The position numbers and the translations under genes are program-made. Source: Cucumis sativus (taxonomy: Eukaryota; Streptophyta; Magnoliopsida; Cucurbitales; Cucurbitaceae). From it: a DNA stretch of 64,000 nucleotides. Positions 36,804 through 49,400 of the stretch are shown here, one piece after another (within the stretch, counting starts at the first letter, position 1; the number at the start of each line of letters is the position of its first letter). The stretch spans positions 1,798,001 through 1,862,000 of the forward strand of contig NC_026659.2 of assembly GCF_000004075.3 (NCBI RefSeq), written 5' to 3'. The notes under the pieces were generated by a model, which saw nothing but the letters and a program-made list of their open reading frames with translations, did no database searches and had not been told where the DNA came from.

Positions 36804-37898
36804 ATGGCTTTGGCGGACGTTACTCCTACGACCAAAGTTCGTCGGGAAACGGCGGCGAAAGCCGTGGAATCTCTTCTTCAATGGCGGAATTCCAAACGGG
36901 AGAAGCCCCAACTCTTCGACCAAGAAGATTTTCTATACCTCATCGTAACCCTGAAGAAGATCCCTCCCAAAGGTCGCACAAATCCTTACAAAATCCCTCT
37001 TCCACATTCCCTTCACTCCGACTCTTCCGAACTTTGTCTCATTATCGACGATAGAACCAAGTCCAATCTCACCAAGGATGATGCCCGGAAGAAAATACAG
37101 TCTGAAAACATCCCAATTTCGAAGGTAATCAAGTTGTCAAAGCTTAAATCCGATTACCGCCCCTTTGAAGCTAAACGGAAGCTCTGTGATTCGTACGATA
37201 TGTTTTTCGCTGATGATAGAGTTATTCCGCTGTTGCCGAGTCTGTTGGGGAAGCACTTTTACAAAAAGAAGAAGATTCCGGTGCCGTTGAATCTGAGGCA
37301 TAAGAATTGGAAAGAACAGGTCGAGAGGAGCTGTTCGTCGGGATTGTTGTATTTGAGGACAGGGACTTGTAGTGTGGTGAAAGTGGCGAGGACTTCGATG
37401 GAAGTTGAAGAGATCGTGGACAATGTGATTGCGGCCATTGATGGGATTGCAGAGGTTGTGCCTAAAAAATGGAGTAATGTGCGGTCGTTTTTTTTAAAGG
37501 TCCTTGAATCTATTGCATTACCAATTTACCAAACAGTGCCGGAGTTGAAGTTTAAGATTGAGGCCGGCGTGAAGGGGAAAGAAGATGAAATAACAAAAGA
37601 AGAAGAAGCAGCAAAGAGTCCTACTCCCGTAAAAGTTGGCAGCAAAAAAGAGAGAAAATTGAGCAAAAAGAAGGGTAGGATACATGAAATTCGCTACATG
37701 GACACTAATGGTCGAGAGTTGTCTAATGAAGATGAAGGCAGTGATCTTGATGATGTTGAGGTTAATGAGAATCTCAAAAAGGGTAGTGATGAATTGAAGA
37801 AGGGTAAAAAGAAGAAGGTAAAAAAGAGTGAGGTTTCGAAGTCGAAAGCGGCTGGTGAAACAAAGGTCAAGGCAAAGAAGGTTAAAACAGCGAAATGA
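36804..37898 (+). CDS. ribosomal L1 domain-containing protein (RSL1D1/Utp30-like), nucleolar ribosome-biogenesis factor
   Basis: A single intronless frame of 364 residues. Residues about 20-255 form a ribosomal L1-like domain (TAAKAVESLLQW, DFLYLIVTLKKIPPKGRTNP, a KKIPVPLNLRHKNWKEQV segment, then SCSSGLLYLRTGTCSVVKVA). The C-terminal third is highly charged and Lys-rich with acidic patches, ending in KAKKVKTAK, a typical nucleolar localisation tail. Relatives are human RSL1D1 and yeast Utp30/Cic1, which associate with pre-ribosomes. Genuine ribosomal L1 proteins are shorter and lack the basic tail. Plant members are often intronless. The compact promoter with telo-box and site II motifs supports co-regulation with ribosomal genes. 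Confidence 0.88.
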   Translation: MALADVTPTTKVRRETAAKAVESLLQWRNSKREKPQLFDQEDFLYLIVTLKKIPPKGRTNPYKIPLPHSLHSDSSELCLIIDDRTKSNLTKDDARKKIQSENIPISKVIKLSKLKSDYRPFEAKRKLCDSYDMFFADDRVIPLLPSLLGKHFYKKKKIPVPLNLRHKNWKEQVERSCSSGLLYLRTGTCSVVKVARTSMEVEEIVDNVIAAIDGIAEVVPKKWSNVRSFFLKVLESIALPIYQTVPELKFKIEAGVKGKEDEITKEEEAAKSPTPVKVGSKKERKLSKKKGRIHEIRYMDTNGRELSNEDEGSDLDDVEVNENLKKGSDELKKGKKKKVKKSEVSKSKAAGETKVKAKKVKTAK

Positions 37899-40800
37899 TT
37901 GTTGGGAATTTAATGAAGCTTGAAGCTTTAAAGGTATTCTCTTCATTTCTATGCTTAAACATCCCACTTTTAAGTGGCAAGTTTTGTTTTGAGTATCTCT
38001 AATCATTTTCCATTTTTTAATCAGGTTTTGGAAAATGTACTGTTTCTGTTGTTCTTAGTTAAAGAAATTCTGCAAGATTGATGTTTGATCTGTGTTTAAA
38101 TACTTCCATATCTTTACATTTAGTTTGAGTAATTATGCTTGCTTAGTAAGAGAACCTTTATATCAATCTCTATAGCTTCTCTTTCCAAACTGATGATGCA
38201 ATACATAATGTGTGGTTGTACCTTTGTAGTAAATGATTCACTAGTTTTTGGAGGGCTTAATTACAAATTTGGTCCGTGTCTCTCTATGATTTGATAAAGT
38301 CTTGTAAAGCCTGCTGTTGAAGACAAACGTATGTGAGGATGTGAGGGTCAGCTATCCATATGCATGTTGTTAAAAGACATAATGAGCATGTGGCTATTAG
38401 CTATTCATGTGTCAATGATTTGGTCTTTTGTATTTAGTTAACAACCATTTCTATGTTGATTCCAACTTCAGCTTCTTCTCTTTCTCTGCCTTTTCTACCT
38501 CTTCTCCTCCTCCTCCTTTCCTGAACATTTTGGCTTATAGAAAACAAGAAATTAAATTTTAGGTAAGTGACCTATATGTAACGAAGTCCTAACTTCTTAA
38601 GCCTAGTTTTTTTCCCCTTCTTATCAAGGTTGACAATGGTTTTGGTTCATTTTATTTTTCTCTCAATGATAGTTGAAAATTTAACCCCAAACTAGTTGAT
38701 ACTTTTATGGATTGGAAGTGTACAGGGAGACTAAACATGGATGTTCTTACTTAACCGGCCTCAAAATGGAAAATTATGTACAACCAAAAAGGTAATTCAA
38801 TGTTGCATTTTAATTTAACTTCAATTGGGTATTTGAATTTGAATTCTGTTGTAGGATCCAAATGGATTTGTTTAATAGAAAGTTTTGGAAAGTGGTCTTA
38901 TAAGACTCGGAATCCAATGGGTTTCTTTAGGTTTTTTGAATTCATAAAATGTTGAATGTATCACCTCAAATCTTCTAGACTTAACACAAACTTAATCCCA
39001 ATTATTCATATTAATACTGATTATGCTTATGAAAAGTACATGAATGGTAATCAATAGACAAATTTCAATCCATAGTTTAGTCCTATAATTTCTTTAAAAA
39101 ACATTTATTAATGTTATGATTTTCTTGGTATAATATCTTCAAGAATAGAATGTAACGAAATCCACGGAAAAGCCTTTAAAACATTATTAAAAAAGCATTT
39201 TTCTGTTTATGATTATTTTTTTTTATCAATAGAGTTTAAATAAAAATATTGGTAAGGGAAAACATATTTTTGTAGCTAAACAATTTTGTAGTCTACTTAG
39301 AAGTTTGACCTAATTTTAATTTATCTTTTTGTACACTAAATAAGGGTAAATGGAGAAATATATTACAATCTTTATATTCTCAGTCAACTTTGCTATACAT
39401 TACAATCTCTTTATTTTTCTTTAAGGTTCTCACATTTTGAAACTAAAACCATACATATATGTAAAATCATAAATACTTAGCTATTTTATTAATCTCTCTC
39501 AAATAAAGTCCTCTTATATTTTATCCTATTAACAACTAGCTCTTTATTGAAAAATTGTCCGAAGAAACGGAGTTGAGTTTTCATCCTACAAAATGAGTGC
39601 TTTTTTAAAATCTTTTAAACAAATTTTTGACCATCTAGATTTCATTAAAAAAATTAAAATTATCATGTCTTGTAGACTGTTTTGACCAAGATTTTAGAAA
39701 TAGTTGTTTTTTTTTTTAGTATTATATCCAATTTTTATGTTTCATCTAAAATCATTTATAAAATTAGGTATGATTTTGATATAATTTCGGTAAAATTAAC
39801 CAGAATTTGATATAAAATTTGAGAATATTTGAAAAATAATCGAAAAAAATTGCTACAAACTCGGTGCAATAAGTGCAATGAGATGTAATTATAAACCATT
39901 TTTCTTTTAAGAGAATGCTACTTTCATAACACAAAATTCAACATTTTCTTTTTGCAAAAGGTCAAGAATAAACAGCGTTTTGATAAACTATACAACATTG
40001 TTGTACTCCTAAAGTTAATAACCGTGGTTAACCTTTTTTCAGAAAGGAAAGAAAGTAATTGCGAAAATAACTAATTTTCTCACTTTAATTAATATATATA
40101 TAAGTGGGAAATTGGTTGCTTTTACAAAAGGACAACTTTAAAGCATTCATTTATCAATAGCCATCCAAAACAAGAAAAAGAATATTTTAGTCATTTTGTG
40201 GTGGTTAATTCCATTATTCAGAAAAAGGATAAAATGAAAAAAAGAAAAAAGAAAAATGAAAGGCCTAGAATTAAGTATATTAATAAATAAATAAATAAAA
40301 GAAGAGACTAAATTGAATTAGAATTTTGGAGTCCTCAAAGCAACCTCACATGTATTCAAAAGTGGATGGCCATTCAGATATTCACTAATTCATCGCAGTT
40401 TCTTCTATCCACTACTTTTGAAATTTTGTTTCCCTTCTTATTTCTTTCTAAATTACGTTGTAATTCTTTATTTATTTATTTATTTTTTTGCTTAATTATA
40501 GAAACTTGGAGCTATTCGAATAATAAATTCATCGAAAAATTAAATTGGAACTTAACCCCTTTAGTTAATAGCGACATTTATTTTTCCCTCTCTTCTAGAG
40601 GAGATGTTAGGGAATTAAATGTACTTCCAGAAAAGGACAAAGATCACAAGTGGTAGCTTATGAGAGTTCTTCTCCGTCTCATACGTGTATAACTCAACTA
40701 GTTGGATTATATTTGGATGTATTCAAAATTCTCTTAATAATATTGTAATCAAAGTTATTTATAAGTACGGTATTTTAGTTAAATTATAAGTTTAATCCCT

Positions 40801-41560
40801 AAAGATTTACTCTTTCTACTTTGAATGTGTTCTATAGATTTCTAAATTTGTAATTTTGTTTCTTTCCGGTTATTTAAACTTTAAATTTTTTGTTTAATAA
40901 TTTTAAAAGGCTCTAATATTTGTTTAAAAAGTTAGTATGACCAATTAATTCTTTTCGATCATGCAACATTTGAATGTTAAGAAAATATGTAGAATGTTAA
41001 TGGTGAATAGATGACTATCATGAATAGAACTCATATCCTATTTGCAATTTATTGAGACAATGTTTCTTTTTTCACCTTTTAAGACATATTCACAAACCCT
41101 AACCCTAATGCTAAGTATTATTAAAAATGTGAATAGCTCAATTTTATAAGGGGGAAAAAGGTAGAGGAATTATAAAACTACAAAACAAATTTAAGAAAAC
41201 ATTTAAACTAATAAATAAATTAATAAAATTTTCAAAAGTAGAAAATTTGATAAATATAACAAAACAACTGAAGTACAATTTTTTGGTAAAACGAAAAAAA
41301 ATTATTTATTTATATAGTGAAATTTCAAAACCTAATATTTATAAATATATAAATTTTAACAAGCATTTATCTAAATACATTCTAAAATTCTACCATATTT
41401 ATAAATAAAATAATTTTCCATAAATAAACATATTTATTATCATTATCATAATTTTTAAACAGCAGATTTATTGTCTCTATTTGTTCGTAATGTTAATATA
41501 TTTCTCTATATAGAGGGAAATGACAAATTTACGTTTGAATCAAATTGAAAAATTATTGAT
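37899..41560. other. intergenic, AT-rich
   Basis: Holds the 3' region of the L1-domain gene, then about 3 kb of AT-rich sequence. No supportable gene is seen; a 96-residue open frame at 40366-40656 has no recognisable domain. An AAACCCTAACCCTAA telomere-like stretch lies at about 41094-41108. Confidence 0.6.
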
Positions 41561-41572
41561 AAAATAGGTGGA

Positions 41573-41715
41573 CACGTGGAAGTAGAGACAGTGTGACAAA
41601 TCGGTCCAATATCACGAATTCGAAAAGGAAAAATCAGAACAGTTTTTTAAAACGAAGTTTCGAAGAAAGATCACAAAATTGAAAAACCGAATTCAGATTT
41701 GGGGACTGACACGTG
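41573..41715 (+). promoter_or_regulatory. two G-box/ABRE sites upstream of AAE3
   Basis: ACACGTGG occurs twice, with CACGTG cores at 41573-41578 and 41710-41715, 255-400 bases before the ATG at 41970. Such paired ABREs often give ABA or stress response. Inferred only. Confidence 0.5.
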
Positions 41716-41969
41716 GGATGAAAAAGCGTCCGGTTTCAACCTCCACGAGTCCAAACCTCTCTTTACCCAACAGCAAAAAGAAAAAACCTATAATTATCTT
41801 TCATTTTTTCAAGCTCTTCATAATCACCACCTCAAACGTTTATCCCAATCTCCCTATCCTTTTTCTTCTTTTGGTTGGTTTTCATCTTCAAGATTATACG
41901 TAACTGTTTCCTCCATCAAATTACTCATTTAGTTTTTGAAGCATTTCAATTCTGAAATCATAAACAGAG

Positions 41970-43916
41970 ATGGAGAATTGTACCTTCACTGGGTTGTTGA
42001 AGAAGGCGGCTTCTGAATTTCCTCGCTGCCGGGCTCTCTCCGTCTCCGGAAAGTTCGACTTGACCCATGAGCGGTTGCAGGAGCTCATTGAACATGCTGC
42101 CGCTCGTTTGGTGGATGCCGGAGTTAAAGCTGGTGATGTGGTGGCCCTCACCTTCCCCAATACTGTTGAGGTTCGTATTCTTATTTTCGCCATTTTTAAT
42201 TTCTGTATCTTTGGTTTTGTCATAGTTGTAGAGATGTTTTCTGAATTTGAATGAAGTGTTAATCGGATTCTTCTCGTTCATTCACCTGTTGAGAAAATGA
42301 TGAAAAGAAAGTAGTTTGGATTGAGGAATTTTGACGCGTTCTTTTTTTGCTTGCAGTATGTGATTATGTTTTTGGCTGTAATCCGATGCCGAGCCACCGC
42401 TGCACCATTAAATTCGGCTTACACGGCGGAGGAATTCGAGTTTTACTTATCGGACTCGGAGTCGAAGCTGCTTCTCACATCGAAAGAAGGAATTTCATCG
42501 GCACAAACGGCTGCTACAAAGCTTAATATTCCTCAAGTGAAAGCGAACCTGTCCAGTGGCGATGAGTTTATTGAACTCTTTCCGTCCCCAATTGAGACGG
42601 GCTCAAATGTTGTGGAGATCGTTAACGATCCTTCCGACGCCGCTCTCTTCCTCCACACCTCCGGCACCACCAGCCGCCCCAAGGGCGTGCCGCTGACTCA
42701 ACAAAACCTCGGCGCCTCTGTTCAGAATATTAAGTCGGTGTACAAGCTTTCGGAGTCCGATTCAACAGTACTCGTTCTTCCGTTGTTCCACGTTCACGGA
42801 TTAATGGCGGGATTACTATCATCGCTAATCGCCGGAGCTGCCGTGACTCTTCCAGCTGCAGGGCGATTCTCGGCTTCAACGTTTTGGTCCGATATGATCG
42901 CCTACAACGCGACGTGGTACACGGCGGTCCCTACGATTCATCAAATCATACTGGAGCGCCATCTCAGCAAGCCAGAGCCGTCGTATCCGAAGCTCCGGTT
43001 TATTCGCAGCTGTAGCGCGTCGTTAGCACCTTCGATTTTGGAACGATTGGAACAATCATTCGGAGCTCCGGTTCTCGAGTCTTACGCAATGACTGAAGCG
43101 TCGCATTTAATGGCGTCCAATCCGTTGCCGGAGGACGGCGTACACAAGGCCGGATCGGTAGGAAAGCCGATCGGTCAAGAAATGGCTATTCTGGACGAGA
43201 ACGGCGCGATCCAATCGGAAGGTGTTAAAGGAGAAGTGTGTATTCGGGGACCAAATGTGACGAAGGGATATAAGAACAATCCAGACGCTAACAACTCCGC
43301 ATTCATGTTCGGATGGTTCCACACCGGCGATATCGGTTTCTTCGACTCCGACGGGTACTTGCATCTGGTCGGCCGAATCAAGGAACTCATTAACCGAGGA
43401 GGTACAGAACTCAATTGAAAAATCAAATTCGAACTCAAGACTGAAAATCGCCAATCAACGAATACAAATTGAACATGAAAATTGTATCGAGGAAACTTAT
43501 CTGTTCTTATCTGATCTTCCTGTTTCAGGTGAAAAAATCTCTCCGATTGAAGTAGACGCCGTGCTTCTATCTCACACCGACGTTTCTCAGGCCGTCGCCT
43601 TCGGAGTCCCCGACAACAAGTACGGCGAAGAGGTAAAAAATCGCACCGCTCGATCCTTAATTCAATCAATTCAAATCTATTCACTAGTGATTTACGTTCT
43701 AAATTCTTATCAATGCTTTCGCAGATCAATTGCGCCATAATTCCAAGGGAGGGAAGTTCGATCAACGAAGCGGATGTGCTGCAATTTTGCAAGAAAAACC
43801 TTGCCTCCTTCAAGGTTCCGAAGAAAGTGTTCATCACAGATTATTTGCCAAAAACTGCTTCCGGAAAGATCCAACGCCGATTCGTGGCGGAGCATTTTCT
43901 TGCCGCTAAAGCTTGA
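41970..43916 (+). CDS. AAE3: oxalate--CoA ligase (oxalyl-CoA synthetase), AAE3-like
   Basis: Four exons: 41970-42170, 42357-43401, 43529-43632 and 43725-43916 (TGA), giving 513 residues, close to Arabidopsis AAE3 (514). ANL-superfamily motifs are in order: A3 P-loop LHTSGTTSRPKGVPLT, the A5 block ESYAMTEASH, GWFHTGDIGFFDSDGYLHLVGR with the adenylate-binding Asp, the hinge region KELINRGGEKISP (completed by exon 3), and the catalytic Lys in PKTASGKIQRR near the C-terminus. The enzyme activates oxalate with ATP and CoA in the cytosolic oxalate-degradation pathway, which helps defence against oxalate-secreting fungi and limits calcium oxalate. The C-terminus (AAKA) has no SKL-type peroxisomal signal, fitting a cytosolic protein. 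The remaining uncertainty is separation from other 4CL-like ligases; overall similarity favours AAE3. Confidence 0.92.
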
Positions 43917-46414
43917 TCCGATTGAATTCGAATTCCCATTTTTCACGGATTGGGAATCTTCTTCTTTTTCTTTTTTGGGAAAGCTTAGTGAGGTTGTTAG
44001 CTTATTGGCCTAATCATGTGAAGAAATGAACGAAGTAACGATGATATTGATGCCGATGGGTTCCTATCGTGGGAACTGCCAACCATATTTTACACATATT
44101 TTAACTAAAATAAAGTTGATATATGTTTTCTATTCCAATATAACAAAACTATTTTATTAGAATCCAACTATCCAAACCATACTATATAATACTATATAGT
44201 AGTCTATCTTAGACTTGTTACAAATTGCTATAGGTCTATCTTAAACCTAGATTAATCATAGGTCATGACAAATTGATATCTATATTCAATTCATAGATTA
44301 TATTCATCAATTTACATATGCATGTGTTGATGTAGTTCAACCAATTGGCAGTAGACTGATAACAAAGAAGTTTGTGGTTCATAACCAAAAAAAAAATTGA
44401 TATACTCATGTGTAGATGGATATTTTTATCTTTTGGACTTGTCAAAATGTTAAAGTGGACTTGTCCTATCAAGCAAATAGTTGGTGGTACGATGTTCGTA
44501 ACTAGAAACAAAGAAGTTTGTAGTTCATAACCAAATTTCTTTGTTTGTAGTTCATAACCAATTTTTTTTATATATATCCATGTGTAGATGGATATTTTTA
44601 TTTTTCAGACTTGTCCTATCGAGCAAGATATTAAATTTGGTAGTATGAGGTTCTATCTCAAAACCAATTGATATATTGCTAAATTTGGTAGCATGAGGTT
44701 CCATCTTAAAATCAATTGATAATGTGAGGAGTAGCTCATCTATCTAATATAGATTATGAATCTCTTGGTCTTTTTCGATGTGAGACTCTCAAACTTGGTT
44801 TTTTTCGATGTGAGACTCTCAACTTCTCCAATACAAAAGTTCAACATGATAGAATTTATTTGACATCTTCCACAGTAAGAAACACTTATATTTCTTTTTT
44901 CATTTTACTGATCTAACGCTGAAGCATTATAAGTTCATGACATTTCTTTGAACTTTCATGCGTAATTTTATGTTCTTAGCAAAGAAATTGAATCCTTACA
45001 ATGAAATTATTCTCAGATTGTATTGATGATTGCTTCTAGTTATTCTTTGTATTTACTTCACAAATAAGAAGGAATAGAATCCAAATTTTATTTTGAATTT
45101 TAAATTTTTGAGCAGATGTATTTCTTATTTTGGTCGGGTTAAAGAGGAATTAGCTCATCACGGATTGTTTGGTTTAAATTTACAATAAAGTGATAAAAAA
45201 ATTTAGAGTTTTTACCACTGCCATTCGGTAAGTTTCTATGATTTGTTATCCATTTTGGATGGCAAGTTTCTATGATTTGTTATTCATTTTCAACCAATAT
45301 TTTTGAAAATTAAATAAAGTAATTTTGAAAAAACTTGTTTTTACTTTTAGAACACGGGTCGAAGTGTTTCTTTAACAAGTATGAAAACTATAATTAAACA
45401 CTAGAGAGAAAACATAAACTTAAAAACAAATAAGAAATGAAAACACCATATGATAATAATTTATTTGATTTTCATGATTTTTTATTTTTAAAAATTATGA
45501 TCACTATAAAAATACCTTTAACCTCTAAATTATTTGCTTTTGTTATTTACTAATTAGTATTTATCTCTGATTTTGAAAACTAAAAAGATAGTATTTAAAA
45601 ACTTAATTTAGTTAAGAGTTAAAAAAAACATAAAGTTTCTAAATAGAAATAAGTTTTTTTAGCTTTGTTTTAGAATAGTATCAATTAACATAAACAACTT
45701 TAAGTATACATATACGTTTTTTTTTACTCGGAATTTGTAATTTGTAAAAGTAAATGTTTCGATAGTAATTACTTTCATTATTAATCTTGACTATTCTATG
45801 ATTGTAATTATGTAAATCTAATCTAGGACGCAAATGGTCCTTCAAATTTTGTTTAAATACACAAAAAAAATGTTATAGGCAACTAAAGTGGCCTATTGAA
45901 ATTGGGAAATCTAGTTTTGTGTAGAGTGATTTGGTATTTTGTTGATTATTGAGTAATATTAACTTGATTTCACATAAATTTGTGTTTGTTTGACGAGTGT
46001 GTAATTTTAAGAAGTAAATATTTTATTTGAGAGATAAAAGAGTATTAAAGATCTTAATCTTATTAACAAACATGTACTTGGGATGAATTTGACCATACTA
46101 TAAAATTCTAATCTATGAGCTAAAGGATCCTTAGAGTTTTCTTTTTATATTTAAAAAGCTATTGCAACTCAGCACGTCCTTGGAAAATGTATTTATTATC
46201 TCAAGCAATGGCAACCTAAATTTGTATTCATTATGTCAATTCAGTTGCAGGCCATTAGTCAAATGAAATGAATTTGGCTTAAACATGGAGAGTCATTTTC
46301 TTTTGTTAACTGAGAAAAGTCATCAACTGTGTTGCTAAGGTGTATGTTTGAACCATAACTTTTGTGAACTAACAATTGTGGTTGCTTTTGATAGTAATTG
46401 CTTTTGCTGTTAAA
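43917..46414. other. intergenic and left part of serine racemase duplication unit, copy 1
   Basis: Contains the AAE3 3' region. From about 44200 the sequence is also found in diverged form upstream of the second serine racemase gene. Within it a motif GTAGTTCATAACCAA plus GTGTAGATGGATATTT is locally repeated (44360-44640). No other gene is seen. Confidence 0.6.
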
Positions 46415-49400
46415 ATGAACGTGGAGGGTCAAAATAAGAAGAAAGAGTATGTTGCCGATATTTCCTCCATAAAGGAAGCCCGGATACGTATTCGACCTTT
46501 CATCCATCAAACCCAAGTTTTTGCATCTGAAACTATCAATGCTGCTTCAGGAAAACAATTTTTCTTCAAATGTGAATGTTTCCAGAAGGGGTGAGTAGCT
46601 TAACCAACGTTGAAATATTATAAGGTTCTGATTCAAATGGTGTGTGGTCTTTTTAATGCTGACATGCACAGTAACATTTAAACTTATTTTCAGTTTCAAC
46701 GTAGCTGACTCCTGAAATTTATTATGAAATGTGTTATCTTGTTGCTAAGTCAAAAGCCATCTTTTAAAGATATATTAGTTCTAAATCATCTCTCTTAGAT
46801 TATTATTTAATAGTTAATACGTACAATGTAAATTTGGTCATTTCAAAGTTTGTATGAAAAGCTCTTCTTGCCATGTTGCTGTTGGTACTTTTGCTAAGAG
46901 TACTCTTTGTGAAGTCAAGTCAAGGATAAGTTGAAAATGTCTATGAGCTATTTTCTGTCAGAATCTTAAGCTAGGAGAGGCAATTATGGTTTCTAATGGA
47001 AATCTAATGGTTTATTATTTGGCTATTCAGTGGAGCTTTTAAATTCAGAGGTGCCTGCAATGCTATATATTCACTTGATGAGGGCGAGGCTGCTAAAGGG
47101 GTTGTGACACATAGCAGGTCCACTCTGGACTACACAATATACTTCTTTGAAGCTTTTTGAGAACATTTAACTGATAATGCTCTCCAAAATTAGTGGCAAC
47201 CATGCTGCAGCTTTGTCTTTGGCTGCAAAACTGCGAGGAATCCCTGCATATATAGTTATACCAGAAAATGCTCCCAAATGTAAAGTTGAAAATGTGATAC
47301 GTTATGGTGGTCAGATTATTTGGAGCAAAAGCGCAATACAGTCAAGGGAATCGGTTGCTGCGAGGGTTATGCAAGAAACTGGTGCACTTCTCATACACCC
47401 ATATAATGATGGGCGCATAATAAGGTAAAATAATGTTAATATTGTTTTGTTTAACTGCCTTTGGAAGTACTCATGATGATTTCTCAAAGTACAAATCTTA
47501 ATTTACTTTTAATTTTTTTATCCCTATTTTGAAAATGGATACAAAGTTTGTTAGTGAAACAATGAAAGAGACGAGTGCTGAAAGCCAAATGTAGAAACAA
47601 TTAAAACTTGCCTTGAAACTGAACAAAACAATCAAGTGTCTTTGATAAGTTTTCCCTATTTTATAAAGACAAATATCTTGAATGGAAAGGTCTGCAAATA
47701 ATTTGGAGAGCAAGTACCAAAAAGAAGCTTTAACCGAGCAATTTTACAAGGTTCAGATCAATTGGTTTAGGTTTGATTCCTTTCAAAACAAATTTTGGAG
47801 AGGATGGCTTTAACGGCATTTCACCACATCAACTGACATTGAGGCTTCAAGAAAGGACCCCCAAGAATCTAAACGACATTTTCCTTAAAACCATCACAAA
47901 ACATCCACTGGATCCTGGAAGTTGAAAACAACTTGCAACAAGATGCCATGGAACAACAACAATCACAGAAAAGATGTTGAGAATCTTCATTGGCCGAGAA
48001 AAAAGTGGACACAGAGAGAATAATGAGCTGTGAGAAGGTAGCTTCTTTTGAAGTACATTAGAATTTAGAACAATTGAGTTCCCCATAAATCAGAATCCAT
48101 GTGAGTAAATAGATTTCTGCAGAGCTTTTTGCAACAATTTATCCATAGTAGAAGAGACAGGCAAGTGCTTGAAAATGGAATTAACAGAAAACTGACATTT
48201 GAAACTTTGAAACCTCAGAACTTCATCATCCTTTAAAAATCTTTTAAAAGATATTGACCATGAACGAGTGATATCATCCCAATGATCAAGAATTGAGCCT
48301 TTCAGATTTGAAGAAATTCTAGAAAGGCTTGGAAAAAGGGAGCCCAAAGAACTACTATCCAGCCAAGTATCATGCTAAAAGGAAATTATACTGCCGTTCC
48401 TGAGCTTTCATCTCTACTCTTAACGTATTCTTTTACTTGACTAATTTTAATTTATTGTTTCGTCACAAGACTAGTTTTCATAACAAAAACTTGGTTTTAT
48501 TAAACTGAAATGGATAAGTTATGACATGTTGATCGCTCTTGCAGTGGGCAAGGTACCATCTCGTTGGAGCTTCTGGAACAAGTCCCACAATTAGACACTT
48601 TAATCGTTCCCATAAGTGGTTTGTTTGATTGGATCGTTTTATACCTTTCAATTTTCATTGTTAATTTTATGCGTCACCATAGTTGATAATAGCTCATGGG
48701 GACAGGCTTGTTCTTTTCTGAACCCTTCACCATGAAAATGTAGGTGGTGATTTGATATCAGGAATTTCAGTGGCTGCAAAGGCCATCAATCCTGCCATCC
48801 GGATTTTTGCTGCAGAACCTAAGGGAGCTAATGATGCAGCCATGTCAAAAGCAGCTGGTAAGATAGTAACACTACCAGAGACCACCACCATAGCCGATGG
48901 TGTTCGAGCTTTTCTCGACGACCTGACCTGGTAATATATCTTCTCTCTTATTTAAATTTTCATCAACGTTAGAAAAAGTTTGACTCGTAGGGAAATTTAG
49001 TCCCTTCTCTATTACGAGTGATTACTATTTATCTCTTGCAAAAGCATACTGCAAACCCTCTTTAGAACTACCCTTTAATTTGTACTATTTTTCTCTTCTT
49101 CTCACTCTTTCATTTGTAGTTTGCCTCTTCATAGTCTTAATGATTAATTATCATTAATACTTTGTTCCCACCCATTTGCAAATTTTCTCTTGTAAACATT
49201 AATGATTGGGGCCTATCTGTTTACTTACTGGTCATATGAACTCAAGCATGTGAAACCCACCTTTTTTATACTATAAACTAATTTTAATCATAAACTTGAG
49301 AACCACCGATAGAAACAGAAGCATATGATTCAGTAGAAAATTAAAGTAATGTTTCTTTCTCCAAGTTTATCTACTATACTACACAGTACCAACATGAATA

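Noticed and set aside
37518-38006. 162-residue minus-strand frame
   Set aside because: Shadow of the Lys-rich 3' end of the L1-domain gene; its Phe/Leu/Ile-rich content reflects the complement of Lys codons.
40366-40656. 96-residue plus-strand frame in the spacer before AAE3
   Set aside because: No domain, AT-rich codons, no promoter context; probably chance.
41094-41108. Interstitial telomere array
   Set aside because: Only about two degenerate CCCTAA units (AAACCCTAACCCTAA); too short to be a telomeric relic.
43175-43837. 220-residue open frame on the minus strand
   Set aside because: It is antisense to AAE3 exons 2-4, whose motifs and splice sites are clear. It has no recognisable domain and follows the codon pattern of the real gene.
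47498-48347. Minus-strand frames inside serine racemase intron 3 as independent genes
   Set aside because: They are broken parts of a LINE reverse-transcriptase tail, repeated in the other copy at 54293-54908 with further changes.
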